A stretch of DNA of 64,000 nt from Haliclona indistincta (taxonomy: Eukaryota > Porifera > Demospongiae > Haplosclerida > Chalinidae): contig OZ024791.1 in NCBI GenBank assembly GCA_964017065.1, forward strand, positions 3,171,410 to 3,235,409, written 5' to 3'. Numbering within the stretch: position 1 is the stretch's first letter; the number at the start of each line of letters is the position of its first letter. Shown in pieces: positions 8,816 to 19,297 of the stretch. Under the pieces are notes generated by a model. That model saw nothing but the letters and a program-made list of their open reading frames with translations, was not told the DNA's origin and did no database searches. A program made the translations under genes and the position numbers.

Positions 8816-11800
8816 AAACGATCTTCTCTTGCCTTGTTATCATGATGTAGCTTCTGGGATAATTGTTTGTTCTCAACTTTAGCACGGTTGTTTGGTCTCA
8901 TCAAGTCTAGGATTGTTCTCAGAGGTCGACCCATTAGCAGTTCTGCTGGAGTTGTTCCTGTCGTGGCATGAGGCGTAGTCCTGTAGTGCAGTAGAAAACG
9001 AGCCAACTTTGTTTTCAAATCTCCAGACTGGCTTTTCCTCATTGCCTTCTTAAAGATCTGTACAGCTCTCTCTGCCAGCCCATTTGTCGAGGGGTGGTAA
9101 GGTGTAGTGGTGAGATGTCGAATTCCATTTCGCTTTGTGAATGTTTCAAAATCTGAACTAGTAAATGCAGTTCCATTATCCGAAACAATAATTTCTGGAA
9201 TTCCATGAGTAGAAAACACCTGTCTCAGTACTGCAACTGTTTGAAGCGTGTCGGCGGATGATACTGGAGCCACTTCTAACCATTTGGAATACGAGTCGAT
9301 GATTATCAGAAACATCTTGCCCATGAACGGCCCTGCATGATCGATATGAATTCTGGTCCATGGTTTACTCGGCCATTCCCATGGGTGTAGAGGTGCGACT
9401 GGAGGTGATTTCTGATGTAGAGAGCACAGTTGACACGATTTCACCATTTTCTCAATGTCTGAGTCTATCCCTGGCCACCAAACCACACTCCTTGCTAATT
9501 GCTTCATTTTGGTGATTCCTGGATGTCCATCATGGAGTACTTGAAGTGTCTTGTCTATACCAGCTTTGGGAATAATGACTCTGTCTCCCCACAAAACACA
9601 AGAGTCTTGAATGCTCAGTTCATGTCTCCTGGCTTGGTACGGTTTCATGTTCTCATCGTCAGTTTCCTCCCATCCAACTTTTACCAATCGTCTGACTTTA
9701 GAAAGTACTGGATCGCGGTCAGTCCAACGCCGAATCTGATTGGAATCTACCGGTGTACTGTGAAGTGTTTCCATTAGCAGCACTGTGTCTCCGGGAGGAC
9801 TTGTTTCTTCTACCGTTGTGGGCAGGGGTAGGCGGCTTAAAACATCAGCATTCCCATGTTTCTGTCCGGGTCGAAATTCAATTGTGTAGTCATGTGCACT
9901 AAGGATCAGTGCCCATCTTTTGATCCGGGCTGATGCCAGCACAGGTACAGGTTTGTTCTCTCCCAACAGATACTCCAGAGGTTTGTGGTCAGACATGATG
10001 GTGAAGTGTCGGCCTTGTAGATACTGTTGAAATCTTTTCACTCCAAAAATAATAGAGAGAGCTTCTTTGTCTAGCTGAGCGTATTTTTTTTCTGCTGCCG
10101 AGAGTGTTCTGCTAGCAAATGCAATTGGTTTTTCATCTCCATTGTCTAGTTGGTGTGAAATTACAGCTCCTACTCCATAAGGGGAAGCATCGCAAGACAA
10201 GACTAGAGGTTTCTGAGGGTCATAGTGTGTAAGGACCTGTGTTGATGTAAGCTGCTTCTTTGCTTCAGTGAATGCCAGCTCTTGCTCTTTACCCCAGGAC
10301 CATTTTCTTCCTTGCTGAAGTAGCTGATTTAGTGGTGCCAATATTGTGGACAGGTTGGATACGAATCTCCTGTAGTAATTGACAGCACCAAGAAATGATC
10401 TCAGTTGTTGAGTGTTGGTTGGTGAGGGTGCTTCCAGTAGTGCACGAACTTTTTCTTGAGATGGCTTGATTCCCTCTGCTGAGATGACATGGCCTAGATA
10501 TTGGATGCTAGGTAACATGAAGACAGACTTGGCACGGTTGAGTTGAAGTCCTGCACGTTCCAATCGAGTTAGAACACTGTCCAAATTCTGCAAATGTTCT
10601 TGTTGCGTCTTGCCTGTGACAACGATGTCATCAATGTAGGATGCGACTCCATTTAGTCCACCCAAGACACTGTCCATGAACCTTTGGAAAATCGATGGTG
10701 CCGAGGAGATACCGAACGGGAGACGGGTGTATTGGAACAAGCCCTTGTTGGTGTTGATGGTCGTAAATTTTCTGGACTCTTCGTTCAGTGGAATCTGTTG
10801 GAAAGCACTTGACAAATCCAATTTAGAAAACATTTTTCCTCCTTCTAACTGGGAGAAAAGATCATCGATTCGAGGCAAAGGATACTTGTCGAGCTTTGAT
10901 GCAGCATTCACTGTTGTCTTATAGTCTCCACAGATGCGAATAGAGCCATTGGCTTTCACCACAGGAACAATTGGTGCAGCCCATTCTGAGAACTCTACTG
11001 GTTCTATTATCCCTTCTCTTTGTAGTCGATCAAGGTCATCATTGACTTTTTCTCTCAAGCTGTATACCACCGGTCTTGCCTTGTAGAATTTTGGCTGTGC
11101 CTTTGGATCAACGTGAATCTGTGCAGAATAGCTTTTCACTAGCCCAAGTCCTTCCTTGAAGACTTCTGGGTGTTTTTGCAAGACATCTTCGAGTGCGCTG
11201 TTGTCTTTCTCAATTTTGTGCAGCAATTCGGTCCAGTTGAGACGAATCTTCAGCAACCAGTTTTTCCCGAATAGGCTAGGACCGTTGCCAGCGACCACAA
11301 GCAGAGGCAGTTGTGCTTTCTGAGCTTCGTAATCGACATCGACTGTGATGGATCCTAGAACTTTGAGCATCTCTCCCGAATAGGTTCTTAGCTTGACCTT
11401 CGTTTTATTCAGCTTGGGACGGTTCTCTTTCCATAGTTGTTCGTAGGTGACTTCGCTGATGAGCGACACCGAGGCTCCTGTGTCCACTTCCATCGTCAAA
11501 TCTAGCTGGTTTACTTGCACGACAACTGACATCGGTTCCATGGCTGATCTTGACGTGGTGTTGAATACGGCAAAAATTTCCTCATCCGACTTTTCAATGC
11601 TTTGATCCTGCTCTCCCGATACTTTATGAGCCTTCTTTGCATTCGACTTTGAGCGGCAAGCTCTCGCGATGTGTCCCTTCTTCTTGCACAAGTGACATTC
11701 CACCTCTCGGAAGCGACAGTTGGTCTGATGATGGTTACCGCCGCAGCGGTAGCATGATGATTGGCCAGAGCTCGCCCCCTCAGTGTTAGGTTGTCGTCTG

Positions 11801-11823
11801 ACTCCTTTCCTGTTGTCCCGCAT
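8791..11823 (-). CDS. pol: Pol polyprotein: protease, RT, RNase H, integrase
   Basis: 1010 codons from the first ATG at 11823. Residues 24-56 hold two zinc knuckles (CYRC..., then CHLCKKKGHIARAC). DTGAS at 114-118 is the aspartic protease site. RT spans about 250-430, with LDLSSAFQQI and the catalytic YIDD at 396-399. RNase H spans about 540-615 (Asp545 in CDASPYG, Asp612 in SDHKPL). The integrase zinc HHCC lies at about 764-800, and its catalytic triad is Asp828 (HIDHAG), Asp882 (SDNGTAF) and Glu918 (LAERA). The order RT-RH-IN is that of Ty3/Gypsy. Catalytic residues are intact, but the C-terminus is cut by a frameshift. The zinc knuckles, usually in Gag, lie in this frame, consistent with a frame break upstream. 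Confidence 0.93.
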   Translation of the reverse strand: MRDNRKGVRRQPNTEGASSGQSSCYRCGGNHHQTNCRFREVECHLCKKKGHIARACRSKSNAKKAHKVSGEQDQSIEKSDEEIFAVFNTTSRSAMEPMSVVVQVNQLDLTMEVDTGASVSLISEVTYEQLWKENRPKLNKTKVKLRTYSGEMLKVLGSITVDVDYEAQKAQLPLLVVAGNGPSLFGKNWLLKIRLNWTELLHKIEKDNSALEDVLQKHPEVFKEGLGLVKSYSAQIHVDPKAQPKFYKARPVVYSLREKVNDDLDRLQREGIIEPVEFSEWAAPIVPVVKANGSIRICGDYKTTVNAASKLDKYPLPRIDDLFSQLEGGKMFSKLDLSSAFQQIPLNEESRKFTTINTNKGLFQYTRLPFGISSAPSIFQRFMDSVLGGLNGVASYIDDIVVTGKTQQEHLQNLDSVLTRLERAGLQLNRAKSVFMLPSIQYLGHVISAEGIKPSQEKVRALLEAPSPTNTQQLRSFLGAVNYYRRFVSNLSTILAPLNQLLQQGRKWSWGKEQELAFTEAKKQLTSTQVLTHYDPQKPLVLSCDASPYGVGAVISHQLDNGDEKPIAFASRTLSAAEKKYAQLDKEALSIIFGVKRFQQYLQGRHFTIMSDHKPLEYLLGENKPVPVLASARIKRWALILSAHDYTIEFRPGQKHGNADVLSRLPLPTTVEETSPPGDTVLLMETLHSTPVDSNQIRRWTDRDPVLSKVRRLVKVGWEETDDENMKPYQARRHELSIQDSCVLWGDRVIIPKAGIDKTLQVLHDGHPGITKMKQLARSVVWWPGIDSDIEKMVKSCQLCSLHQKSPPVAPLHPWEWPSKPWTRIHIDHAGPFMGKMFLIIIDSYSKWLEVAPVSSADTLQTVAVLRQVFSTHGIPEIIVSDNGTAFTSSDFETFTKRNGIRHLTTTPYHPSTNGLAERAVQIFKKAMRKSQSGDLKTKLARFLLHYRTTPHATTGTTPAELLMGRPLRTILDLMRPNNRAKVENKQLSQKLHHDNKAREDRLCHRIKCM

Positions 11824-12400
11824 GAACAGCAGTGGTTCGCCTCCTGGTGAGGTGTTTGGTGTTTGACTGGCTTGGAGATCTTGCGAGTTGCGAGTTGCGA
11901 GTTGCTGCCTCTGCGGCTATTGCTAGCTCCCTGGCTTTCTCGAACTTGAGATCTGGTTCGGCAAGTAGACGCTGTTGCAACCGCTTGTCCCTCACTCCGC
12001 ACACAATGCGATCTCGTAGCATATCCTCCAAGTTGGTTCCATATTTGCAGTGTTCAGAAATTCTCCTTAGGTTAGCTATGAATTCTGAGATAGTCTCTCC
12101 TTCTCTCTGGTTTGTCATGTTGAAATTAAACCTTTGGACGATGAAGGACGGTGGAGGCTGGTGGTGATCTTGCACCAATTTAACGATTTCAGTGAAACTC
12201 TTTGATTTTGGCTTCTCTGGAGCAAGTAGATCTCTGATCTTCTGGTATGTTGAGGCACCGCATACGCTTAGAAGAATAGCTCTCTGTTTTTCAGGTGACT
12301 CTACATCATTGGCTAGGAAGTATTCCTCTAGTCTCTCTGTGTAGGAAGTCCATGTTTCTTTCTCAGGATTGAACTCCCCAATAGATCCATGAGTAGCCAT
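11786..12400 (-). CDS. gag: Gag capsid protein
   Basis: 204 residues from the first ATG after the 5' LTR (12400). It has the Ty3/Gypsy capsid pattern W.SY.ERLEEYF near residue 20, then IRDLLAPEKP, the F..R.Q..GE.ISEF.A.LR block (FNMTNQREGETISEFIANLR in part) and DRIVCGVRD. It stops before any zinc knuckle; those lie in the pol frame, which is +1 relative to this one and overlaps by 38 nt. A 7-bp direct repeat (TTGCGAG, three full copies at 11881-11901) sits in the coding region just upstream. One extra 7-bp unit would produce exactly this +1 shift. A programmed frameshift is the alternative. Confidence 0.88.
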   Translation of the reverse strand: MATHGSIGEFNPEKETWTSYTERLEEYFLANDVESPEKQRAILLSVCGASTYQKIRDLLAPEKPKSKSFTEIVKLVQDHHQPPPSFIVQRFNFNMTNQREGETISEFIANLRRISEHCKYGTNLEDMLRDRIVCGVRDKRLQQRLLAEPDLKFEKARELAIAAEAATRNSQLARSPSQSNTKHLTRRRTTAVHAGQQERSQTTT

Positions 12401-12409
12401 CAGTGTTTT

Positions 12410-12423
12410 ATTCTCGTCGCCAA
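12410..12423 (-). other. Primer-binding-like site
   Basis: Immediately inside the 5' LTR the coding strand reads TTGGCGACGAGAAT. TGG at this position is the usual start of a tRNA primer site; the tRNA was not identified. Confidence 0.55.
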
Positions 12424-12679
12424 TGTAGTAACTTGCAGTTTGGCCAAAGATATTTTTATGATAGACACAATAGATCACAGCAACAAGAGGAATGATGAGT
12501 TAGTTCAAGAAGCACAGATTTATATACACATGAGATAGAATGAAAGAATGACCAAATATAGACAAAACACATGAGAGTGACAATGAGTAAGAGAGACAGA
12601 TGAAGTACACAAACCAAATAAGGGCAACACGACTAAAGTGACAATTACACACATTTAAAGTCAGGGTCCAGACACTACA
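12424..12679 (-). repeat. 5' LTR
   Basis: 256 bp, TGTAG...CTACA, the partner of 8189-8444 with one substitution. Confidence 0.95.
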
Positions 12680-12900
12680 GTCTGTTAGTCTGTTAGTGCA
12701 TGTATTCGAAATTTAACACAAGCCCAATACAGTAAGCACAGAGAAACAGTGTATGTCACTTGATAGGGACGTGAGCCGTAAGAGAAGGCATCAATTTGGA
12801 GCTGTCCATGGACTACCTGTTGCAGTAATGCTGGAGTAATCGTGTGCTAACTATGTAGAACTTAGCTCAGTGCACGGGTATGTGTTCATTAGAACTCTAG

Positions 12901-13302
12901 TTATGATAATTGACCTTTGAAAATGCCAAGAAAATCGACCAAAGTAACCAGACCCACTTTAACGTTAGCAAGAGGGTGTGGTCTGGGGACAGGACTAATT
13001 TCACACTGTTCAGCGACCATTGCTCTACCTTGCTTGAGGGCATCCAGCACGGCCTTGATGTTTTCTGCCGATGGTACGGTGCTAGAGCCCCCCGGCCTGC
13101 AACTCTGTCTCCGCCTCACGCATGGTTTCATCGATCTAGTCATTAATCTTCGACTGCTCCTCATGTGATTTTTTCTTGAAGACATACTTGGGCTCCAGGC
13201 CGCCGCTGTAGCCACCCTGTCTTGGCCGTCTAACAGCTCCTTCTTGAATGTGTCCAGTCGATCATCGAGCCGCTTTATTATCTTCTCCAACTCCTCCGTC
13301 AT
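12901..13302 (-). pseudogene. Fragment of a retroelement-type accessory protein (DIRS-like ORF1?)
   Basis: Starts MTEELEKIIKRLDDRLDTF, a charged coiled-coil-like stretch. A neighbouring frame then reads PKYVFKKKSHEEQSKIND, and the first frame later reads ENIKAVLDALKQGRAMVAEQ. The combination 'YxFKKKxxxEQ ... L..G..x...RQ' resembles the head protein encoded upstream of DIRS/Ngaro-type retroelements in invertebrates, as I remember it. Stops and frame changes interrupt it, and no RT or tyrosine recombinase is adjacent. An alternative is an unrelated host coiled-coil pseudogene. Confidence 0.35.
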
Positions 13303-14711
13303 GATGGACTGAACAGTAGAATTAAGTACGTGTATGAGAAAATGATTTTGAAGTCTATTGAGTGGCGAAAATGCACAACCCTAGAATGACTACATTAACC
13401 GTCCCCCACTTTAAATACCCTACTACTGATGACATCATGCTATGTCATGAACTGTCGGGAGCATATTTTCCATCTAATTACTAGTAAAACGACATAAAAT
13501 ATATTTACAGTGATTGGACAGGATTTGTGCGTATTGCAACCAGAGTTTGTGCGCCACAGCTGCATTTCTATACATTATTAACCGAATGATGCTCAAGAAC
13601 GATGGCAATGCTGTTTTGATCACGTTTGTGCTTTCTTGGGTGAATAGTTTTGCCAATCAATTCTCTATCTTCATCTCTCTGTACTGCAAAAACTAGAAGA
13701 GACAAGGGTTGGGTAAGGTAGCTTAAACGAAAGCTCTTGGGCAGTAGTATCCATTTCGCAGCATAACTTACCGTCCAAATTCTCCTCTAAAGATGTAGCA
13801 GACCACGAAAGTCGCAATGTATTTTGGTTTTGCCTATGTGCAGCAATGTCAGCATTACGTCAGAATAAATTAGCTTGTCGTACCCCCTGACCTTAAGGTA
13901 GCGGGTACAATAAAAGTTTATTCATAAGAAAATACGGGAATATGCAGCAAATTATTATACGATTTTTGCTAGTTAATTAGGAATTAGAATAATTAGATAA
14001 CATTGTGGTTTTCAACTTTTGGTAGTAAAAAAGTACGCGGATTATTATACACACTTTTATTATGGTGCATGATGTTCGCAATTTTTTGTTAATCCACATC
14101 TGATAGCTTCAAGATGTGCAGTGCAGCCTGGTGTCATTCGTGGTACTATGCATGGGTTTGAATCATGATCACTTTTAGCTCGTGTTATGGCCGCCAGAGT
14201 GGTGCGTGGGCGTACACGATCGCTCAGTTGACGGCCTTAGAAGCTGAGGAACGGCTAATCCATGCATAGTACAATGACCAGGTATAGAACAAAGCTCTGT
14301 AGCGAATAATAGCTAGATAGAATGTTGTCTGTAAAACTGAGCCGTCACAAACCACCACGTTTTTTAAATAATGAGCTACTAGCGTCAATTCTTATTCGTA
14401 GCGCTGCATATTTTACATACAGTAAGTATACAATAGTACAAATGTGTAGGTTTCTTCTGACCTGTACTGAAAGTAAAGAGATATTAGCAAAAAGTCATTC
14501 GCTAATGATGTTCATGCACACCCGCCACCTTAAGACCACAAATTTTGGTCCCATGGGTGGTCTTATTAAGCAGGTTTCACTGTATCTATAATGGTACTGT
14601 AGCTCAAGTGCATGGTGCATTTTAGACACCGCCAAAACTTAATTTTGATGTGTAATGTCTCATTTAATTTTTCATTGTGCTGGTGTTAGTTATGATGTAT
14701 GTATTCTGCAG
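13303..14711. other. No gene recognised; possible solo transposon end
   Basis: AT-rich, with only short accidental open frames. At about 14525-14585 the sequence ends ...GCAGGTTTCACTG followed by TA, which resembles a right-hand end of a Tc1/pogo-type element. No matching left end was found. A short inverted pair (GTACTATGCATGG near 14144, CCATGCATAGTAC near 14260) is also present. Confidence 0.35.
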
Positions 14712-14906
14712 GAGGAAACTTCACTAATCAACGAACACACATTAAACCAACAGGACAGTGGAGGATCATCTCCCAAAAGTCAAAAAGAACAAAATGAACC
14801 ACAAGATTCTGCTCCTCACAATAATATGCTAGAGTCAGATGATAGAGACAGTATCAATCAAATTGAATCAACTGTGGTTTCATCTTCACATCAGGACCTG
14901 GATTAG
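14712..14906 (+). CDS. Possible terminal exon, unknown polar protein
   Basis: After an acceptor-like TGTATTCTGCAG, an open stretch of 64 codons begins EETSLINEHTLNQQDSGG and runs to a TAG at 14904-14906. It is rich in Ser, Gln, Asp and Glu with no hydrophobic core, like a disordered tail. No upstream exon could be linked. It may be the 3' exon of a host gene or chance. Confidence 0.25.
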   Translation, partial: EETSLINEHTLNQQDSGGSSPKSQKEQNEPQDSAPHNNMLESDDRDSINQIESTVVSSSHQDLD

Positions 14907-14964
14907 TTCAATATATTGAAAATGTTCACAGCTTCGTTTGCTAAAGGAGATACACCATGACTGT

Positions 14965-14995
14965 TTGTATACTTGTATACTTGTATACTTGCATG
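14965..14995. repeat. Short TATACTTG tandem repeat
   Basis: About three copies of TGTATACT in a row. Confidence 0.7.
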
Positions 14996-15181
14996 GCATT
15001 ATGTGTGAAAATAACAATTATGAATTTTTATTGATTAATAATATTTTTGCATGGTAGCCCTCATCTTGTGGTGCTAGCCATTTTGAGAGAGGCTAAGTAG
15101 CGCTTTTCCGTTAGCACTAGCGGGCTTTGCGAAAATGAGGCGGAGCATGTGACTTGTTCAAATAATTATGGAACCACTATT

Positions 15182-15274
15182 TAATTTTTTTATTTGAGTT
15201 TTTTACCATTATTTTATTATTATTATATTTTTATGTATGTGGTTCCTTGTGTATTATTGAAAAATATATATTAT
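15182..15274. repeat. Left part of an AT-rich dyad unit, split by insertion
   Basis: Matches the B module of the array beyond 27613 (TTTTTTACCATTATTTTA, then ATGTATGTGGTTCCTTG). Its missing right arm (AACAAAATAATGGTAAAAA) is found at about 27620, on the other side of the 12.3-kb nested insertion. This shows the array originally continued across. Confidence 0.7.
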
Positions 15275-15599
15275 GCCACGCGGTAGTCGTGGCATATTTA
15301 GGGTTGGGCGGAAAACAAGATGGCGGCTAAACGCAATAATTCACGTATATCTTGGCTGTTGACAATATCAGGGGTATTTTAACTACCTATAGGGGCTATC
15401 CTAAGAGGTAAGCGCTTACAATGAGTCTACTAATAAAGACTATAAGGCCAGTTGCTATGGGCATGACAAGATGGCGTCTCGCCTGGAAGCCACAGGAAAA
15501 ATTATCGTAAACCCATTAATGGGTTATACGGTGGGTTTGGCCAATTTCCCATTCTTCATTTAAAACCATCATGGGAATTCTGAGTCAACACGTCAATGG

Positions 15600-16105
15600 G
15601 TATGCAATCCCATCATGGTAGTGAGTGGATTACCATGATGGGAATGTGGATTACCATCATGGGTTTAGCAATCACATTATCAATAGCCCGAAACCCGTTC
15701 ATGGGTTTAATGTATTACCATGATGGGAATGTGGATTACCATCATGGGTTTAGCAATCAGTCAAAATCACATTATGAATAGCCTGAAACCCGTTCATGGG
15801 TTTAATGTATTACCATGATGGGAATGTGGATTACCATCATGGGTTTAGCAATCAGTCAAAATCACATTATGAATAGCCCGAAACCCGTTCATGGGTTTAA
15901 TGTATTACCATGATGGGAATGTGGATTACCATCATGAGTTTAGCAATCAGTCAAAATCACATTATGAATAGCCCGAAACCCGTTCATGGGTTTAATGTAT
16001 TACCATGATGGGAATGTGGATTACCATCATGGGTTTAGCAATCAGTGAAAATCACATTATCAATAACCCGAAACCCGTTCATGGGTTTAATGTATTACCA
16101 TGATG
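15600..16105. repeat. 95-bp tandem array (left subterminal)
   Basis: About five units with period 95 bp. The motif CCCGTTCATGGG recurs at 15694, 15789, 15884, 15979 and 16074. Each unit also contains ACCATGATGGGAATG and ACCATCATGGG, so it is dense in short dyads. The array breaks at about 16105, where the inverted X copy begins. Confidence 0.9.
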
Positions 16106-17272
16106 TATTACCAAGAGTTTGAAATGAAAAGAATTGTAACAATAGCAGTGTAATGCTACCTCCCTATTAAATTAACCACAACTATCGAAAGCAGTTAATT
16201 TAGGGAGGTAGCATTACACTGCTATTGTTACAATCCGTTTCATTTCAAATCTTGTTTCCATACTTTTTCGATAAATATACCAACCCTAAATCTCTTCCAT
16301 TTTGGTTAAAGTGTTTTTATTACTTGTTTCTTTTCTTTTTTTATTAATGACTTAGTTGGCACTTATGCTAATACAGTGTATAAAGAGAACTAAGTGTCGG
16401 GCAGCTCCGCAATGCACTCAATCGACTCCGGCTCAGTCTGCACTGCATGCAACACGTACCATGCAACATTAGCTAAGCTTTAGCTAGCATTCTTACAAGC
16501 CTGAACAGACAAATCCGGTGTAACAGTGACGATTTGCTCGTTGTCTGCTGTGAACACAGCTAGTGGCAGCAGCACCACGTTCCAAGCCATGATGCAATTT
16601 GTACTAAGGTGCGCTTGTATTAGAATAATTACATACACGGGCGTGCGCGAGTAGGCGTAACCTAGTAACGGAGTTCAAAAGAATGATGGAATGGAGTCTG
16701 ATTATGGACCAAAAATCGCTGTTTTCTTGAAAATACTCGCTTCTGCTGGTGTTTTAGGCTTAAATAGATATCAGGTGCACTGCTCCCAACGACTAGTGTA
16801 GTTTCTGTGTAGGTTTTGTCTTGAATAGCTCACTAGCCACGGCGCTAGGCTCTCTGAAGAAGAATAAGAAGAAGAAGAAGAAAGAAGATGAACAAACGGG
16901 TGACCACGTGAACTCTGGTTTACCACCTTAGACTTGGTCTCTTTTGCTTCTGAAGGTCTCTTTGTAATCGCACAAATCGTGCAAAGAGCTTCAGAACGTT
17001 AGATTAGCTTGAAACGCCCGTACGGCGAAGATATGGCAGTGCCGTAGTCGTGCCTCCAGGCGAGACGCCATCTTTTCATGCCCATAGCACCTGGCCTTAT
17101 AGTCTTTCTTAGTAGACTCATTGTAAGCGCTTACCTCTTAGGATAGCCCCTAGGTAGTTAAAATACCCCTGATATCGTCAACAGCCAAGATATACGTGAA
17201 TTATTGCGTTTAGCCTAAGTGTAGCCGCCATCTTGAATTCCGCCCAACCCTAAATATGCCATGACTACCGCC
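16106..17272. mobile_element. Inverted inner copy of element X
   Basis: This is the reverse complement of the outer X copy. 16106-16670 pairs with 27009-27440, 16650-17045 pairs with 21443-21808, and 17050-17272 pairs with 15280-15490. It ends AAATATGCCATGACTACCGCC. Its left end stops inside the terminal palindrome, so it is slightly truncated. It contains a short GAAGAA microsatellite (16858-16890). An 11-nt segment around 17035-17050 is present here but absent at the T insertion point of the outer copy. Confidence 0.75.
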
Positions 17273-17574
17273 AAAAAATTTCATGAAGTCACCATTTCCT
17301 GTAACTGGTGGACGTAAACAAGTGCAGGTCACACCCCTTATCTGACTGCTTCATGACCTAAGTGTTTCTATTGGTTCTCTCTAGTGTTAGTCTTATGAAT
17401 CACCACAACAGGCTTCAGAATGCTTCATGGCTTCTACTTATTGAAGTGACAGCGAGAAGACTACTGTGAAATATTCTAGCTACTTTAATCGCTCTACAAT
17501 CAAGGAAAAGGTATGCTTGCTCTCAATACATGTATATAAAACAATGTGTATTTCATAATATTATTATTATGTAG
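17273..17574 (+). other. 5' region of the SAM-like gene
   Basis: No frame. A donor-like ATCAAGGAAAAG/GTATGC at about 17512 and an acceptor TTATGTAG just before the ATG at 17575 suggest a non-coding first exon ending near 17511. No TATA box was seen. Confidence 0.35.
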
Positions 17575-19297
17575 ATGGAATACGAAAAGTGGGCAGTAGA
17601 GCAGGTCCGTGTAAAGATAGAGCTTGAATTCAGGGAAGATGTGGCAAAGAAGTTTGTTGGTAAGCCACATAGCTAGCCATACTATCTGAAATAGGTAAGC
17701 AAAGTACAGACCGCTAAGTAGCGTATGTATGCGTAAGTAGAATGTGGAATGTGTAAGTAAACTAAATGTAATTCAACCTACTTAAGTCCATACCCACTAA
17801 TACACCGCTAAGTTAAGCTTAAGTGAAGTAAACAAAGCGCTTGATGACAAGCGCATACACGAGTGTGTCAAAATGGGCAGCGAGTGAATTTGACCATGGG
17901 TTAATTTTATATAAATTATTGTCTATTATTACACAGAGGAGGAAGTTGACGGCGAGACGGCGGGGATGCTAGCCACATCTGGCATCCCAGCTGACTTGCA
18001 AAGGTGTGGCCTCACCAAACTGAAGAGTTGCCTAAAATTTAGGCAACTATTTGGTAAGGTGCAGGTCACTCCTTGCAATGATGCCGGGGGATCAGGTGTG
18101 GCTAGCTCCATCCCAGCAGCCAGTTCAGCAGTGGATAGGAAACTATCCACTGCTGAAATGGCCCAGATACTGCCTGAGGAGAAGAGTACCTACCTAATAA
18201 AGTAAGAGTATGTTTACTGGTGGTATAATTATTATAATCATGATATTGATTATACACTCTTAGAAGAAAGAAGATAAACAAAGCAGTCAAGGCAAAATGG
18301 CCTGGCAACAAGTTGCCCATATTCAAAGGTTCAGGACAGAACGCTAAAGAGGAGAACAGGAAACTGGAGCACCTGGTAGCGGAGCTGGTACCAGGCTGTA
18401 ACTACAGTCCAGCTTCGCTGCCAGGTGTGACCTTCGGTCCCAAAGGTATCCAAAAGCACATACTCGATTGCTTGAACGAAAGGAGGAGGAGGGTCCATAA
18501 AGGCCATGATTACGAGATGGTAATACTTAAAGTGCGAGTAGTATGAGATTTATGACAGTTCACTGTTTTCTTTTAGCCTATTGCTAAGAAGATGAGGACA
18601 GAAGAAGAAGAGGTACAAGTGGCAGATCCAGAAAGTACAACAGAAGATGTGGAAGAAGAGGTAGTGCAAGTATGAAATTTACGACAGTTCACTGTTTTAT
18701 TTTAGCCAATTAATAAGACGATGAGGACCGGAGAAGAAGAGGTAGCAGATGTGGAAGAAGTGGTAGCAGAAAAAGAAGACGAAGAGGTAGAGAAAGAAGA
18801 GGAGAGTCCTAGTCAAGGTAGCTATATAGACTTGATGCACATTACTTTGTAGATATGAAGCTGAGCACAATAAAGCTATTTACATGTATAGTGTGGTGCA
18901 GTGAACTATTATGTATGACAATCTTTTTTTTTAAAGCAATACTATGTATCAAAAAAAAAGGAATTTCGAAGGTTTGCATTAAAATTATTTATGTATCGAA
19001 TAGATATTAACACTGTTTCTTATTTCCCTTATTATAGAGATGTCAACTAAGTCTGCAATTACTGTGATAATGACTGCATTCATGGCGCATCGCTTCAAGG
19101 ACATCACAAGGGGCCAGCTCTTGTCGGCACTTAACTCTCTGAAAAAAAATTCAGGTGAGTTTAGAAGTGCCGACAAGGCCAAGCTGGTCCTACCTCTTGC
19201 GGTAGCCTTGATCGATGGCAAGGTTGTGAAGGTGGCCCCTTGGGCAAAACTAGATAACTTAACTATGGTAGATTGTAGTAAAATAGGTACTCTATAG
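17575..19297 (+). CDS. Spliced gene with SAM-like N-terminus, cargo of element T
   Basis: Six exons can be read with consistent phases: 17575-17659, 17937-18201, 18264-18519, 18577-18660, 18706-18817 and 19038-19297 (stop TAG). All have GT..AG borders, giving about 353 residues with no internal stop. Residues 6-70 read W.VEQV...F.EDVAKKF..EEVDGE and then GLTKLKSCLKFRQLF, a plausible SAM domain (helices around EVDGE and GL..LK). The middle contains KWPGNKLPIFKG and LPGVTFGPKGIQKHILD. Exons 4-5 are a very acidic Glu-rich tail arising from a local duplication. The last exon is a basic and hydrophobic segment (MAHRFKDITRGQLLSAL). Its function is unknown and SAM assignment is by pattern only. The reading frame is intact, unlike most genes here. 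Confidence 0.6.

Larger units (their letters stand above)
8184..12684 (-). mobile_element. Ty3/Gypsy LTR retrotransposon, young, nearly complete
   Basis: A complete 4.49-kb element on the minus strand (8189-12679), flanked by the 5-bp direct repeat GTCTG at 8184-8188 and 12680-12684. The order along its coding strand is 5' LTR (12424-12679), primer-binding-like site, gag, protease-RT-RNaseH-integrase, polypurine tract, 3' LTR (8189-8444). The two LTRs differ at one position in 256 bp by direct comparison, so insertion was recent. There is no envelope gene. Two reading-frame breaks are seen: between gag and pol, and near the end of integrase. Confidence 0.95.

Noticed and set aside
11511..12002. 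163-codon third-frame reading across the gag-pol junction
   Set aside because: It is a shadow of gag and pol in another frame, with no conserved motif.
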